Shown in pieces: positions 10,576-21,491 of a DNA stretch of 64,000 nucleotides. The DNA is from Buxus sempervirens (lineage: Eukaryota > Streptophyta > Magnoliopsida > Buxales > Buxaceae): the NCBI GenBank assembly GCA_947561395.2, contig OX387184.1, positions 17,588,205 to 17,652,204 of the forward strand. The letters are read 5' to 3'. The notes under the pieces are model-generated. The model was not told where the DNA came from. It saw only the letters and a list, made by a program, of their open reading frames with translations, and searched no databases. The stretch's first letter is position 1. Every line of letters begins with the position of its first letter. The position numbers and the translations under genes are program-made.

Positions 10576-12975
10576 TGTAGACACCCCAAATTGCACCACA
10601 ATATGAGAAAGCAATTAAAATGAATTTTAAATGTTTTTGTTGAGCTTTGACAAGTGCCAAAAACTCAAAAATACTCAAAAAAGGTGCTAACCGCACTGTA
10701 TATGCGGTTTTCGTTAATTTGGTCTCAATCGCCCTGTGTATGCCGTCGCGACCGTGCACGTAGCACGGTTGTGGTTCATGCTTCTTGTGTGAGCTGGCAC
10801 GTGGCTTCTAAAAGCTTAGGCCGTTAGGCCACGTCAGCAACAATCATTTAAAGCATAACTGAATTTGGACCGCTTTGTTTCTGCGGTTGAGGTGAGTTTG
10901 CATTGAAACCGCATATAAAGGGGCGGTTTAGCTCAAACCGCACTATGTATACGGTTATACTCCTTTCATGCATTTGCGAAAAGACTCGATTTCTGAGCCT
11001 TATTTACGCACATTAACTCTCTCTTGGAGGCTCGAACTCCCCATTTTAACCTCTGAAACTTGTAGATTTACACTAATTCATGCCTTTAATATGAATTGGA
11101 ATAATCTAGAAGGATTTACGGGCATACCCTTGGGACTTTCATGCCCTTGGCTATGCCTATAAATAGAGGGGTCATCCTCTTGCAAATGGCTGACAATTTG
11201 AAGCTTCAAAGCTCTGCAAGAAGAAGGGAAACTCTGCTGGATTGTCTGCTCAAGTGTTCAAGCTACAAAAGGTAAAGCTCTAGTTCATTTTCAGCTTCCT
11301 CTTTACTTTTCTAGCAATCTCTCCTTCTACCTTTCTGTAGTGTAAGGCCTGGGTGATTATTTGGAGCCCCAAACCACTTCCAAAGTACCTGGGAATCCTC
11401 TCTAGCCATAAAAAATGAAGATAGAGCCTGGGGAAAAAGAAGATGGAATGGATCCTTTAGGCTAGAACCTACTTTAAATGATTTGCATGTTATTTTTATG
11501 TGTTGATTACTTGTGTTATTTGGATGTGGAGAAGATGCAAGGATCTATGCTCTCAATAGCAATGGATCCTAATTTTCTCCTAGAAATGTGATTTTCAACA
11601 CTTCCTCACACACTTTTTACTGTTTTTCAAGTATAGGCTACATCTTGGATTCACCATGCTCAATATGGTAAATCTGAGATCCTTGGCCTTAGATGGAACT
11701 TTTAGGACTTCATGAGAATGTTTTTCATGATTTCAAATCATTTTAGTCGAATCCAATTGCACACATGCACTGGTTTCACTCTTTTATTCAAGGTTTTTCA
11801 AAACAGGACAGCGTCTGTACCCTGTCTTAGAATGCTCATAACTTCATCATCCGGATGAATTTTTGAGTGATTCTAAAGACTTGTGATATATGGGCATAGC
11901 TAGTTTACATCTGGAAATTTTCATTGATTTTTATGAAGCCATTTTTTGATACCATCTGATCAAAGTCGATAGGTCAGTTCTGTTCAGATTGCTGAACTTG
12001 CTGCTTTGATCAAGCACCATTTGCTCATTTTTAATCCATTTCAAGTGATTTCAATCTCTATATTTTCCTTGAGGAGTCTATTTTCGAATCCAACTGGTTT
12101 CAAGAGATTTTGTTTTGATTTGTGGATTGTGTGCTTGATTGACTCAGAGTTGCTCTGTAACAAAGTTCTAGGTCAATCTGTGATCCTCTAGACATGTTCA
12201 AGAGGTCACACAAGTCATAAACAGATGGAGTTTTGTGTGAGGCCTATTTCATCTGAAATATGGCACCACATACTTCATCCATGCAAGTTTTCAAAAATTT
12301 ATATGGAGCCAAACTCCACGAATAGAGTTTCAAAAATGCTTACCGCTTTTTCTGATTTACAACAATAGATTTAACTGTGTATTTCTCTCTTGTTTTAAAT
12401 CGGATTGAGCCAAATTTTTTACTGAGTACTCTATTTCATACTAGCTTCCCAAGGGCTTTGGATTCATTTGATTTGAGTTTGAATAGAGTGACTTACGATC
12501 AATCGAAGTTTTCAAACTCTTATAATCTGTTTTTTCCAGATTTGCTTTAGCTTGATTTTCCTTCAATTTTTACTTTGATTTTACTTATTCATGGAGTTCT
12601 AGAGTTGATATATTCATAGAGAGAGTCCATATTTATTGGACTACTCATATGGAGAAATCACACACATGTGTGCTTGCTTTCAAGCACTTCCTTATTCATG
12701 TTGATTAGCAAACAATCCTTTAGCATGAGCAAGCATATGGCAACCGTCTTGTATGGATGAGTGGGGGTGCCTAACACCTTCCCCTGCTCATAACTAATTC
12801 CCCTTACCTAATCTATGGATTTTTCCTTTAATTAGAGCTACTTTGGCTCTATTTGCATTTTATGATCCCTTTGGTGTCCATTCACACCTTAACTTGAATG
12901 GTGGCGACTCCCTATTTTTGTAAACCCCGCGTGATGATATCGGAAGTCATCGAGGTGACATTTCCATGTCTCACA
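10576..12975 (+). mobile_element. LTR-like unit, TGTAGACACC family (2400 bp)
   Basis: It begins TGTAGACACCCCAAATTGCA and ends TGTCTCACA, inserted in copia RT. No clear target duplication is seen (CTGAT against ACCAT). The U3 has at least five short stem-loops between 10689 and 10956. A TATA box (CTATAAATAG) lies near 11158. At 12901 it carries GTGGCGACTCC, similar to a tRNA-derived primer site of Tat/Ogre-type gypsy elements, followed by a 65-base tail. The minus-strand unit 16226-18582 has the same structure and ends, so the two define one family. Confidence 0.75.
10689..10956. repeat. Cluster of short stem-loops in the LTR U3
   Basis: Perfect or near-perfect inverted pairs are AACCGCA/TGCGGTT (10689-10709, loop 7), ACCGTGC/GCACGGT (10751-10769, loop 5), ACCGC/GCGGT (10869-10887), AAACCGC/GCGGTTT (10906-10929, loop 10) and AACCG/CGGTT (10936-10956). 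They sit upstream of the TATA box, the same place as the array at 14-118, but the stem words differ. Confidence 0.8.
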
Positions 12976-13126
12976 ACCATGTACACCTCCTCTTAAGATC
13001 CCCATTTAAGAAAGCCGTCTTCACAAACATTTGGTGCAACTCTAAATCGAAATGAGCTACTAAGGCCATAATTATTCTAAATGAATCCTTCTCAGAAACA
13101 ATAGAAAAGTTTTAATGATAATCAAT
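12976..13126 (-). pseudogene. Copia reverse transcriptase fragment
   Basis: The minus strand encodes a typical copia RT stretch (SEKDSFRIIMALVAHFDLEL followed by KTAFLNGDL). It lies between two insertions, with the preceding part of RT continuing beyond 15389 and the following part below 10575. The TSD TCAAT at 13122-13126 marks the right edge. Confidence 0.85.
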
Positions 13127-13868
13127 TGTAAAACCCCGATGATTTTTCATGATTTTATGGGAAAAACAAATAATAATAATAATAAATTAAACTAATAAGG
13201 TGTGTGGATGTAGGAGTTTCGATGGGCGAGCACACACCAAATCAGAGGTTTTGAAAGTTCGTCGAGCGGCAAACTAATTACGGAAGGTATTTATACTCTA
13301 GAAAAATTAGGTTTTGGGTTTTGCTCTTAATACGCTTATACTCGTATTGAGGATTGGCAATTGCGGCTGCGGCAATTTTGTCCTAGGTTTCTTGGGAGAG
13401 AAGAAGATCTGGGGAAGTTCCGGCCGTTTAGTGTTCGTGATCAAGAAGTTCAGGAGGGCTTTTCTTTTTGTGATCAAGAGAACATCTGGGCGACTATAGC
13501 AACCAAACGAATGAACGGTTGGTTGGGGTTTGCTCTATGAGGGGTTGCTGTTGCCAAGACTTGGAAGCGTATAAGGTGAGTGGCACTGTTCTAAAACCTG
13601 GGTTTTGTATTACTCGTAGGTTTAATCCGAATGTATATGTTTATGGAATGAGATATTCATTGGTTTTTCTGGACGGAGATAGTCCGAGGGTTGTCTCTTT
13701 AGAACTGGATGAGGATAAATAAAAAAATTGTGTTAGATTAATTCCAAAACTAGTTTGAATGTGTTCTGGGGATATTAGGAGACTAAAGAAGTAGTTACAG
13801 ACCGAAAAAGTTCGGCCAGAGTTGTAGATCTGGAAATAACAGAGACTCGAAATTTTAGTTTTCTATCT

Positions 13869-14120
13869 GCCCACTTGGCGCTCACTGGCGCCCACTTCGG
13901 GTAGTAGGCGCAAGGTTAAATTAAACTATCCGCCAAGCTTGCGCCCACTTGGAGCTCAGCTCACACGCACTTAAACCCGATACGCGCATCTCGCGTGAAC
14001 CTCCCGCCCACTTCGCGCCTAGCTCACGCTCACTCGACTAGAAGTGGGCGCATACCCAAAAATTTCGACCATCGACCTCCCGCCGACCTCGCGCCTAGCA
14101 CAAGAGGTCAGCGCATGTTC
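13869..14120. repeat. GC-rich block with repeated GCGCCCACTT words
   Basis: Forms of GCGCCCACTT recur near 13885, 13940 and 14006, and the reverse form AAGTGGGCGC is at about 14042, so long-range pairing is possible. The block is sharply GC-rich against AT-rich surroundings. It lies in the LTR downstream of a TATA-like GTATTTATACTC near 13287. The copy at 43570-46098 has a different GC-rich tandem repeat in the equivalent place (44652-44755). Confidence 0.65.
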
Positions 14121-14449
14121 CATTTCTTTGCCGAATTGCATGTTTGAGTAAACCAAGTTGGATTTTGATGATAAGAGATTTCAAGCACTCGACAAATCAC
14201 ATGTTTAAGACTCTAGAAACAATATTACCTATGAGAATATTAAAGATAAATTCTGGAAATTCTTAGGAGCTTCCAAAGCAAATTTAGGGCTATCTGTAGG
14301 TGATGTTTTGGATACCAAACACTAGGAGTTCCTATTTTAGTTCTCTTTGGTTAAACACTGTACTTGGTTGAGAATTTATTAAATCCTGGCTTTACTTATT
14401 GGCAAGTTTTGAAATGAATTGTAAAGACTATTTTCTTATGTGAGTTGAA

Positions 14450-14530
14450 GTTCTGGTTGGAACACTTGTGAGGAGTTACTGTTCTGGTTGGAACACTTGT
14501 GAGGAGTTACTGTTCTGGTTGGAACAACTT
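14450..14530. repeat. 31-bp tandem repeat, about 2.5 copies
   Basis: Units begin GTTCTGGTTGGAACA at 14450, 14481 and 14512. The first two are essentially identical, which points to a recent duplication inside the solo LTR. Confidence 0.85.
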
Positions 14531-14721
14531 GTGATGTGTGTATTGGGATACATAGTTTTGAAATAAATGTGGGTTTACTGAATGCGGAGTTTATTTGGTC
14601 ATTTATCAGTTTTGGGTTTAGCTTCCCTTGGGTCCTTGTTAAGCTTAGTAATGTGATGGTATTTGTTTATTAGTGTAATTGCATGGCCTTGTGTGTTGCC
14701 ACGACCAGTGTAGAGTAGCCA

Positions 14722-14840
14722 GATACCCTGAGTAGGCCTGGTTGTCAATGCCGATACCCGGAGTAGGCCGGCATTGGATGACGATACCCTGAGTAGGCCG
14801 TCATTTCAGAGTGTCCGATACCCTAAGTAGGCCGGAACTG
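14722..14840. repeat. GATACCCTGAGTAGGCC minisatellite
   Basis: Four units with the core GATACCCKGAGTAGGCC are separated by short variable words. The same core recurs in the equivalent part of the solo LTR at 43570-46098 (about 45406-45485). Confidence 0.75.
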
Positions 14841-15388
14841 TGTACATGGAGGTGTGGAGTATCTACTTGGCATGTAAATTAATCAATGTAACAATATGCA
14901 TGACATTGACCTTTTTGTGTTGTTGTCGGAAATCTGTTGTTTAATTTGTTGGTTATTTATCGAAGCATGTCTTATAACTGTGTTAACTATTTCTGCATGC
15001 ATGTGTCACTCACTGAGATATTCGTATCTCATCCCTCGTTGTTGTTTTGTTTTTCAGATCTTCGTGGTGAGGCGCCTACTGGGGTAGATCCGACTGACAC
15101 TTATAGGAAGGAGGATTATTACTACAATCCTTAGACTAGTAGGTTATTTAGTCTTAAACTCTGTTCAATTGAATTTGTGGGAATTGTAATAAGGTAGTAA
15201 ATTGGAACCATTTGATGTATTTGAAGATTCTATAGATTGCTTGGATGAGAATTTTAATTGTGCACTCTGATGTGATATAAATTGTGTGTGATTATCCAGC
15301 GATCACCGTTATTGAGATCCTTACCTAACCCTCTGTGAGACGTGTTATATCTTTAATGAACAACACGGATCCGGGGCGTTACATCAAT

Positions 15389-16225
15389 ACCTTCCCGTTG
15401 TGTGAAACATTTGCCTACAAGTCTGGCCTTATGTCTTTCAATATTACCTGAAGTATCCTTTTGGTTTTATAAACCCATTTGAAGCCAATGGCTACAGCTC
15501 CTTTAGGTAATACTACAAGATCCCAAACCTTATTATGAGCCATTGATTCCATTTCTTCTTTCATGGCATTATACCAAAGGGTGGAATAAGCTCCACGCAT
15601 GGCTTGTGAAAACGAATGTGGATCATCTTCAGGTCCAACATCAAAGTCAGACTCTTGGAGATATACAACATAGTCACTAGATATTGCTGACCTTTTGGTT
15701 CTTGACGATCTCCTTGACCCCACTTGTTCAACATTCTCTAAAGGTTGAAGGGTTATTTATTCAACCTGTGTGTTAGGAGTTGGTTGTTATACCAATGGTT
15801 GATGATCAGAGCTATCAAAAATATTTTCTTTAATTACAACCATGGGTACTTCATCAGATGGTGAATTAGACAACTCCGTTGCTTCCTCAAATTGTACCTT
15901 ATGAGATTGAGCATTACCACTAGGTGTGAAATCTTCAAGAAATTTGGCATTTCTTGACTTTACAATTCTAGAACTATTTGAGGGGCAATAAAACTTAAAA
16001 CCCTTTTGAGTGCCTTGAATAGCCAATGAAAAAACCAATGATTGTCTGTGGATCTAATTTCTTTTTGTGAGGATCATAAACCCTCCCCTCAACTAGACAT
16101 CCCCATATGTGTAAATGATTTATACTAGGGTTCCATCCATTCCATAATTCGAAAGGTGTCTTGGAGACAACCTTAGATGGAACCCTATTTAAAACATATA
16201 CTGCAGTTTTAAGGGTTTTACTCCA
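15389..16225 (-). pseudogene. Copia integrase C-terminal and RT N-terminal remnant
   Basis: The minus strand from 16225 reads the copia integrase end (YVLNRVPSKVVSKTPFELW, then HIWGCLVEGRVYDP), a linker, then the start of RVT_2 reverse transcriptase (MKEEMESMAHNKVWDLV, GFKWVYKTK). Stops and frame changes break it, for example near 16025 and 15725. The preceding part is cut off at 16225 by the next LTR-like unit. Confidence 0.87.
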
Positions 16226-18582
16226 TGTGAGACATAAAAAAAAATCAACCTAAGGACTTCCTATCATCACACAGGCTCCATAAAAAGAGAGGAGTCGCCA
16301 CCATTCATTTTATGTGTGAATGGGCACCAAAACAATAAAAATACAATACAAAGGCAAAAATTAAAGTAAAATAACAATACAATAAAAAAATAAAAAGAAA
16401 CCAGAGGTGGGTAAGGGGATTAGATTATGAATAAGGGAAGATGTTAGGCACCCCTATTCATCCACACAAGGTGGTCGCCAAATATTGTTTTATGTTCAAA
16501 TAAATGCTTGCTAATTAAAACAATTAAAAGGGCTTGAAAAAAGATCAAACATATGTATGATTCTTCCGTATGAGTAGCCCAATAAATTCTAGACACTCTC
16601 TATGGATTCATCACTTCTAGGACATTCTTAATTAATTAAAATCCAAGTAAAACTTGAACAAAAGTAAGTTAAAACAAATCCGGAAAATTCAGTAGAAGAT
16701 GGAGCCATTGGAGCTTGAAAATCTCATTCGACCATAAAACATTCAAATCAAATTCAAATTGAATCAAACCAAAGCCATTTGAAAGATCATATAAAGTAGA
16801 AGACTCAGGAAAATTTCCAAGTAAATCCAATTAAAAACATAAGAGATATACTTGTTTGAAATCTGCTGTTATAAGTTGATAAAAGTGTCAAGTGGGCAAC
16901 TTTGAAAACCTATTTGTGGAGATTGGCCCCATATAAATTTTTGAAAACTTGCATGAATGAAGTATGAGATGCCATCTTTCACATGAAATAGGCCTCACAC
17001 AAAACTCCATTCGAATGTGACTTGTGTGACCTCCCGAACATGCCTAGAGGATCACAGATTAACCCAAAATTCTGCTATTTAGTAGTTCTGAGTCAATCAA
17101 ACACACAAGACACAAATGAAATCAAAAAGTCTTAAAACCAATTGGATTTGAAAGTGCACTCACAAAGGAAAACATAGAAACCAAAACCACTTAAATCAGA
17201 CTTAAAACGAGCAAATGGTGCTCAATCAAAGTGACAGGTTCAGTAATCTGGCCTGAACTGACCTGTCGACTTTGATCAAGTGGTGTCAAAAATCCACTTT
17301 ATAAAAATTGCTGAAATTTTACAGACAAAAACTAGACAATATCACCTTTCACATGTCTTTAAAATCACTCAAAACTTCATCCAGATGATGAAGTTATGAA
17401 TGTTCTAAGACAAGGTACAGGTGTTGCCTGATTTGAAAATTTTAGATGAAATCAACTCCAAAACAATGAGCAAGTGTGTGCAATCTGTGCAATCCAAACC
17501 AAAATCATTTGAAAGAAATGGGAAAACCCCTAGAAAGATGTAGGTCACGAATTTGGCTCAAAAATCTCATTGATTGGAGAGAAAGTGCCAAAACACCCAA
17601 AACAGAGCAAACTTGCCCAAAACAGAGAGATTAGACCATGAGGTCTTCTCTACTCAAAGATAAACTTGCTTGTAATCTCTTGAAAACCATTAAAAATGAC
17701 CAAGAAAGATTTAGGGCAAGGAATCGGCTCATAAATCTCATTGATTGGAGAGATTGAACCGGACATACCCATATTGAGACAAAAATCCCGATTTAAGAGA
17801 TTAGGCTATGAAAGCCTCCTCTCAAAGGGGAATTACTTGAAATCCATTAAATCAGTTGGAAAACACTCAAGAAACATCTAGGGCAAGGATCCGATTCATA
17901 AATCTTATGGATTTGAAGAATATGAATCGAATGTACCCGTTTTGAGAGAAAAATCCCAACTTGAGAGGTTGGCTATGAAAACCTCCTCTAAAAGGGGGAT
18001 TACTTGAAATCCACTCAAGGATTATAAGAAGATTGATCTAAGGCTATAGATTTCAGATCTATCATAATGAACACGATAGATCCAAAGGACAAGCCTATTT
18101 ATCAAAACAAGTGAAATGTGTGCATGTGTAAAAAAAACATATCTTTAGGAGGGAATGGTGATCAAATGCTATAAAGAGCATGGATCTTGGCATCCTCTCC
18201 AGAAAATAAAGCAAATCACAAGATTAATCAACACACATATGCACAACATATAACATTCAAATGGGGGTTCTAGAACTAGGGTTCCATTCCCATTCTCGTT
18301 TCCCCTAGCTCTCTCTTGATGTTTTACAGCTAGAGAGGGTCTTGAGGTACTTTGAGACAAGAATGGGGTTTCAAACACAAGCAAGCCTTATTCTAAAGAA
18401 AGGAAGAAGAAGAAACTAACCCTAGAATTTAAGAGCAGAAAAATAAAAGGGTTTTAGGCTTACCTGGGTTTCTGGAAGCAATGCGGCAGAGGTTCCCTTC
18501 TTCGCTTGGAGCTTTTCAATCTCCAATCTTCTGGCCATTTGCTGGAGGAGAGGCCTCCTATTTATAGGCAAAGGGGAGCCCT
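16226..18582 (-). mobile_element. LTR-like unit, TGTAGACACC family, 5' truncated
   Basis: It is the reverse complement of the family at 10576-12975. Its 3' end (TGTCTCACA on the minus strand) is at 16226, the GTGGCGACTCC motif is at 16291-16301 with the same 65-base tail, and the TATA box (CTATAAATAGG, minus) is near 18556. The U3 upstream of the TATA box is lost: the unit stops at about 18582, where lectin receptor kinase sequence begins. Internally it carries a 170-bp repeat (17549-18030) that the other copy lacks. Confidence 0.75.
17549..18030. repeat. About 170-bp tandem repeat, 3 diverged copies
   Basis: Each unit has a form of GGCTCATAAATCTCATTGAT, followed by a phrase close to GAGAGAAAAATCCC, a GGCTATGAAARCCTCCTCT core and a GATTACTTGAAATCC end. 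The marker CTCATTGATTGG is at 17566 and 17737 and a diverged form is at about 17904, giving spacings of 171 and 167. Confidence 0.7.
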
Positions 18583-20112
18583 AATGGTAGACACAAGCGG
18601 ATTTCTATGCCTCCGGAATTATACAGGTTTTGACAAACTCATTTTGGCCAACACGATCGATAATGGCAGTGAAACCAAAAGCAACAACAAGACGATTGTT
18701 TACCGTGCAACACTTGATACGGATGGGATTTTCCGGTTATATTCTCATGGATTCGACGGCAATGGTACATCGACGTCCATGTCCATTGAGTGGTCGGCAC
18801 TGCGAGACCCATGTAAAGCGCATGGCGTTTGCGGCTTCAACAGCTTCTGCACCGTGGAGGGAACCGATCCTCAATGCATTTGTTTCCCTGGTTTTGATTT
18901 CATCGATCAAAATCAGAAGTTACGAGGGTGTTACAGAACCGTCCCATACAAAAACTGTGTCCTTGTCAATGAACAAGTGGCTATCTCTTACGAAATTACT
19001 AGCAGAGAGAATATGGAATTGGGAGACCATCCATACTTCATAGAACTGATGAAGAAAGAAAATTGCTGTGAGTCTTGCTTAAATGACTGTTACTGTGGTG
19101 CGGCGTTGTATTCAAACGGAAGTTGCTCAAAATTTAAGCTTCCACTCAGATACGGAAGACGAACATACGAGCCGTCTCCCATGGCTTTCTTCAAGACTTT
19201 AAGGCCCACCTCTCCTGCACCTCCTCTGCAGCCGACAATCTTCATCAAAAAAGGCGGGAAAAAGTTGGTTATACGTTTGGGATCAGTTGCATCTTCTACT
19301 GGAGCAGTTTATAAAGGAGCTCTGTTTGAAGATAAGAAAATTGTTGCTGTAAAGAGGCTAGACAAAGTCGCGGGAGAAGGAGAAAGGGAGTTTCAAGCGG
19401 AAATGAACACAGTAGGTAGGACCCATCACAGGAACTTGGTTAGATTGCTTGGTTTCTGGGTGAACTCTAGGAGGCTTCTTGTGTATGAGTACATGAGAAA
19501 TGGTTCGCTTGCAGCTCTTTTATTCAAGGCTGAAAGACCCCCACTTTGGAAAGAAAGAATGAAAATTGCACTAGATGTAGCCAGAGGAATTCTCTATCTA
19601 CACGAAGAGTGCAAGACTGCAATCATTCACTGCGACATTAAGCCTCAAAACATTTTGATGGATGAGACTTGGACTGCCAAGATTTCCGACTTCGGACTGG
19701 CAAAGCTTTTGATGCCCCATCAGACAAGAACCTTTACCAGGGTCCGAGGAACCAGAGGCTACTTGGTGCCGGAATGGCAGAAGAACGATCCCATATCGGT
19801 GAAAGCAGATGTTTACAGCTTTGGGATTGTGTTGTTGGAGATTATATGTTGTAGAAGCAACTTGGAGATTGATCTATCAACAGCAGATGAAATAGTTCTT
19901 TCGTCTTGGGTTTATAACTGTTTCGTAACAGGAGAGTTGGGAAAACTCGTTGGTGATGAAGAAGTAGAGCAGAAGACTCTGGAAAGGATGGTTAAGTTGA
20001 GCCTGTGGTGTATTCAAGAAGAACCAGCTCTGCGTCCTTCTATGGGGATGTAATCCTGATTGTAGAAGGGATTAACGTCGATGTACCAAACCCTCCGTCT
20101 CCATTACTCTGA
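18583..20112 (+). pseudogene. Truncated G-type lectin receptor kinase pseudogene
   Basis: Homologous to the kinase at 1865-4252, same strand. Present: end of the lectin region, EGF-like segment (CKAHGVCGFNSFC), PAN-like Cys segment, and most of the kinase (VAVK Lys at 19351, HCDIKPQN with Asp at 19634, DFG at 19688, GTRGYLVPEW). Missing: signal peptide and most of the B-lectin domain (cut at the LTR junction near 18583) and, by an in-frame internal deletion near 19290, the membrane span, juxtamembrane region and P-loop. A single-base frameshift near 20046 gives an early stop at 20053; the original frame runs to TGA 20110-20112. The first half reads open from 18506 only because the LTR happens to be in frame. 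A functional receptor is not possible. Confidence 0.92.
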
Positions 20113-20949
20113 ATAGCTTCATCATATGTAAACCTTATTAGACCAGACATGTTACTCACCGTCAGGCATTTTTTTTAACTTTTTTTTTTTTTACCTCTAT
20201 GCCCAAAAGTGCACGTGAGGGCAAAATAAAAAAGAAGAAAGTCTGCACAGAAAACCGTAGTTTGTCCTTAAGATACTGTCATGTGGAACATCTCACAGTC
20301 ATATTTTTCATGTAATCTTGTTTAAAACATTTATAATAATAAAAAAAACACTAAAAATGACAATGAGATGCTCACGGCCAAAGCAGCCGCCAATTCAGGC
20401 TAAAATAGCAAAAGATTTCATTCTCATGGATGATATCACATATAATTTTTGTCGTATTGGTTATTCGGTTACTCCTACCTGTAAAATGTTGTCATGTGAA
20501 GTATCTCATGGATAGTGTTTTTTCAAGTGAACCATATAAAACACTTCATACTTGAAAAAATATTAAATATGAGATGAGATGCTCCAAAGTAGCATGCAGC
20601 ACTATATGCTACTTTGGAGACTTTCGATATAGGAGATTTGAATGATTTTACTCGTCTTATGCGATGTTAGCATGTGATTGTCTCTTGCAACCAGACAAGG
20701 TGAGGGATGATATTCTCTAAAAAAAATTTCCTGCATTCTTTCTTAATGAGATGCTGGCACGTGTAACATCCAATGGTTTCATACATTTATAACAAGAAAA
20801 ATTTTCTAATCGTTGAATGCTACACATAGCACCATTTCTCTCAAATGGCATATATATACAAACGCAAGAAAAAGTTACAGAGGACGGGAGACCATACATC
20901 GAAATGGTTTCCTCCGATGTGACAGTATGCCAATATCAATAGTGGGGCC
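20113..20949. other. Intergenic, with one perfect hairpin
   Basis: No gene seen. The word ATGAGATGCT recurs near 20364, 20575 and 20745. A perfect hairpin is at 20582-20619 (separate entry). The TSD GTGGGGCC of the next MITE is at 20942-20949. Confidence 0.5.
20582..20619. repeat. Perfect 14-bp stem, 10-nt loop hairpin
   Basis: CTCCAAAGTAGCAT (20582-20595) is the exact complement of ATGCTACTTTGGAG (20606-20619). The stem does not extend further, so it is too short for a microRNA precursor. It could be a small foldback element. Confidence 0.85.
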
Positions 20950-21483
20950 TAGGGGTGGCAATCGGTCGAATATGGTATGAATCTGCTAAGATCCGAATCC
21001 AATCCGAAAAAAATTTACCGATATCCGAATTCGATCTGATATCCGACGGATCTTTAATACTTAAATCCGAATTCGAAATTCAATGAATATCCGAAATCCG
21101 AATTCGATCCGATATCCGATCCTAAATCCAAATTCGATCAGAAATCCGAATTCGAGCCTGTTTGAACCTGAAACTTCAAAAAACAATTTTAACAATTAAA
21201 GTAAATTTAACTATAAATTTTAACACAAATCCAAGTGTCTAATGATCAAATGATGATTTAACCCTTTTAACTTATGGTTGAATTATAGTCTAGGCTAAGT
21301 TTATATATATTATAAGTATGTTTTCGGTTCGGATCTTTTTCGGATTGGATACATGTATATCCGAATCCGAATCCGAAAAAATTCAAATCCGAACCGTGGA
21401 TCTAAATCCTATATCCGAATTCGATAATTTCGGATCAGATTCGGGTTGGATTCGGATATATATCCAACCCATTGCCAGCCCTT
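20950..21483. mobile_element. hAT-like MITE with ATCCGAA-rich interior
   Basis: A 534-bp element flanked by a perfect 8-bp duplication, GTGGGGCC (20942-20949 and 21484-21491). Ends: TAGGGGTGGCAAT and, reversed, AAGGGCTGGCAAT. The interior on both sides is made of overlapping words ATCCGAA, TTCGGAT and GATCCGAT, so each half can pair with the other. No coding capacity. Confidence 0.85.
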
Positions 21484-21491
21484 GTGGGGCC

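Larger units (their letters stand above)
13127..15383 (+). mobile_element. Solo LTR, family A (2257 bp), perfect TSD
   Basis: It begins TGTAAAACCCCGATG, ends GGATCCGGGGCGTTACA and is flanked by TCAAT at 13122-13126 and 15384-15388. It splits a copia RT. No open frame in it resembles a transposon protein. It contains a CGCCCACTT-rich inverted block (13869-14120), a 31-bp tandem repeat (14450-14530) and a GATACCCTGAGTAGGCC repeat (14722-14840). Confidence 0.92.
5878..16225 (-). mobile_element. Ty1/copia element, split by five insertions
   Basis: Minus-strand copia sequence survives in four blocks: 15389-16225 (end of integrase and start of reverse transcriptase), 12976-13126 (RT), 8865-10575 (RT and RNase H) and 5878-6084 (tail and polypurine tract). 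Between them lie solo LTRs 6085-8864 and 13127-15383 and the unit 10576-12975; a MITE at 9269-9645 splits RNase H, and the LTR-like unit at 16226 replaces everything upstream. The blocks read in pol order, so this is one old element. Gag, protease and the 5' LTR are absent. Confidence 0.85.

Noticed and set aside
10576..12975. Calling this unit a certain Tat/Ogre solo LTR
   Set aside because: No target duplication was found and the primer-site-like motif lies inside the unit, so the family and nature are left open.
15415..15723. A host gene encoding an MGSRRSSRTKRS protein
   Set aside because: It is the linker and start of copia reverse transcriptase on the minus strand.
18506..18582. In-frame N-terminal extension of the second kinase from ATG 18506
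   Set aside because: This part is LTR sequence (reverse complement of the region after the TATA box in the related unit) that is open by chance.
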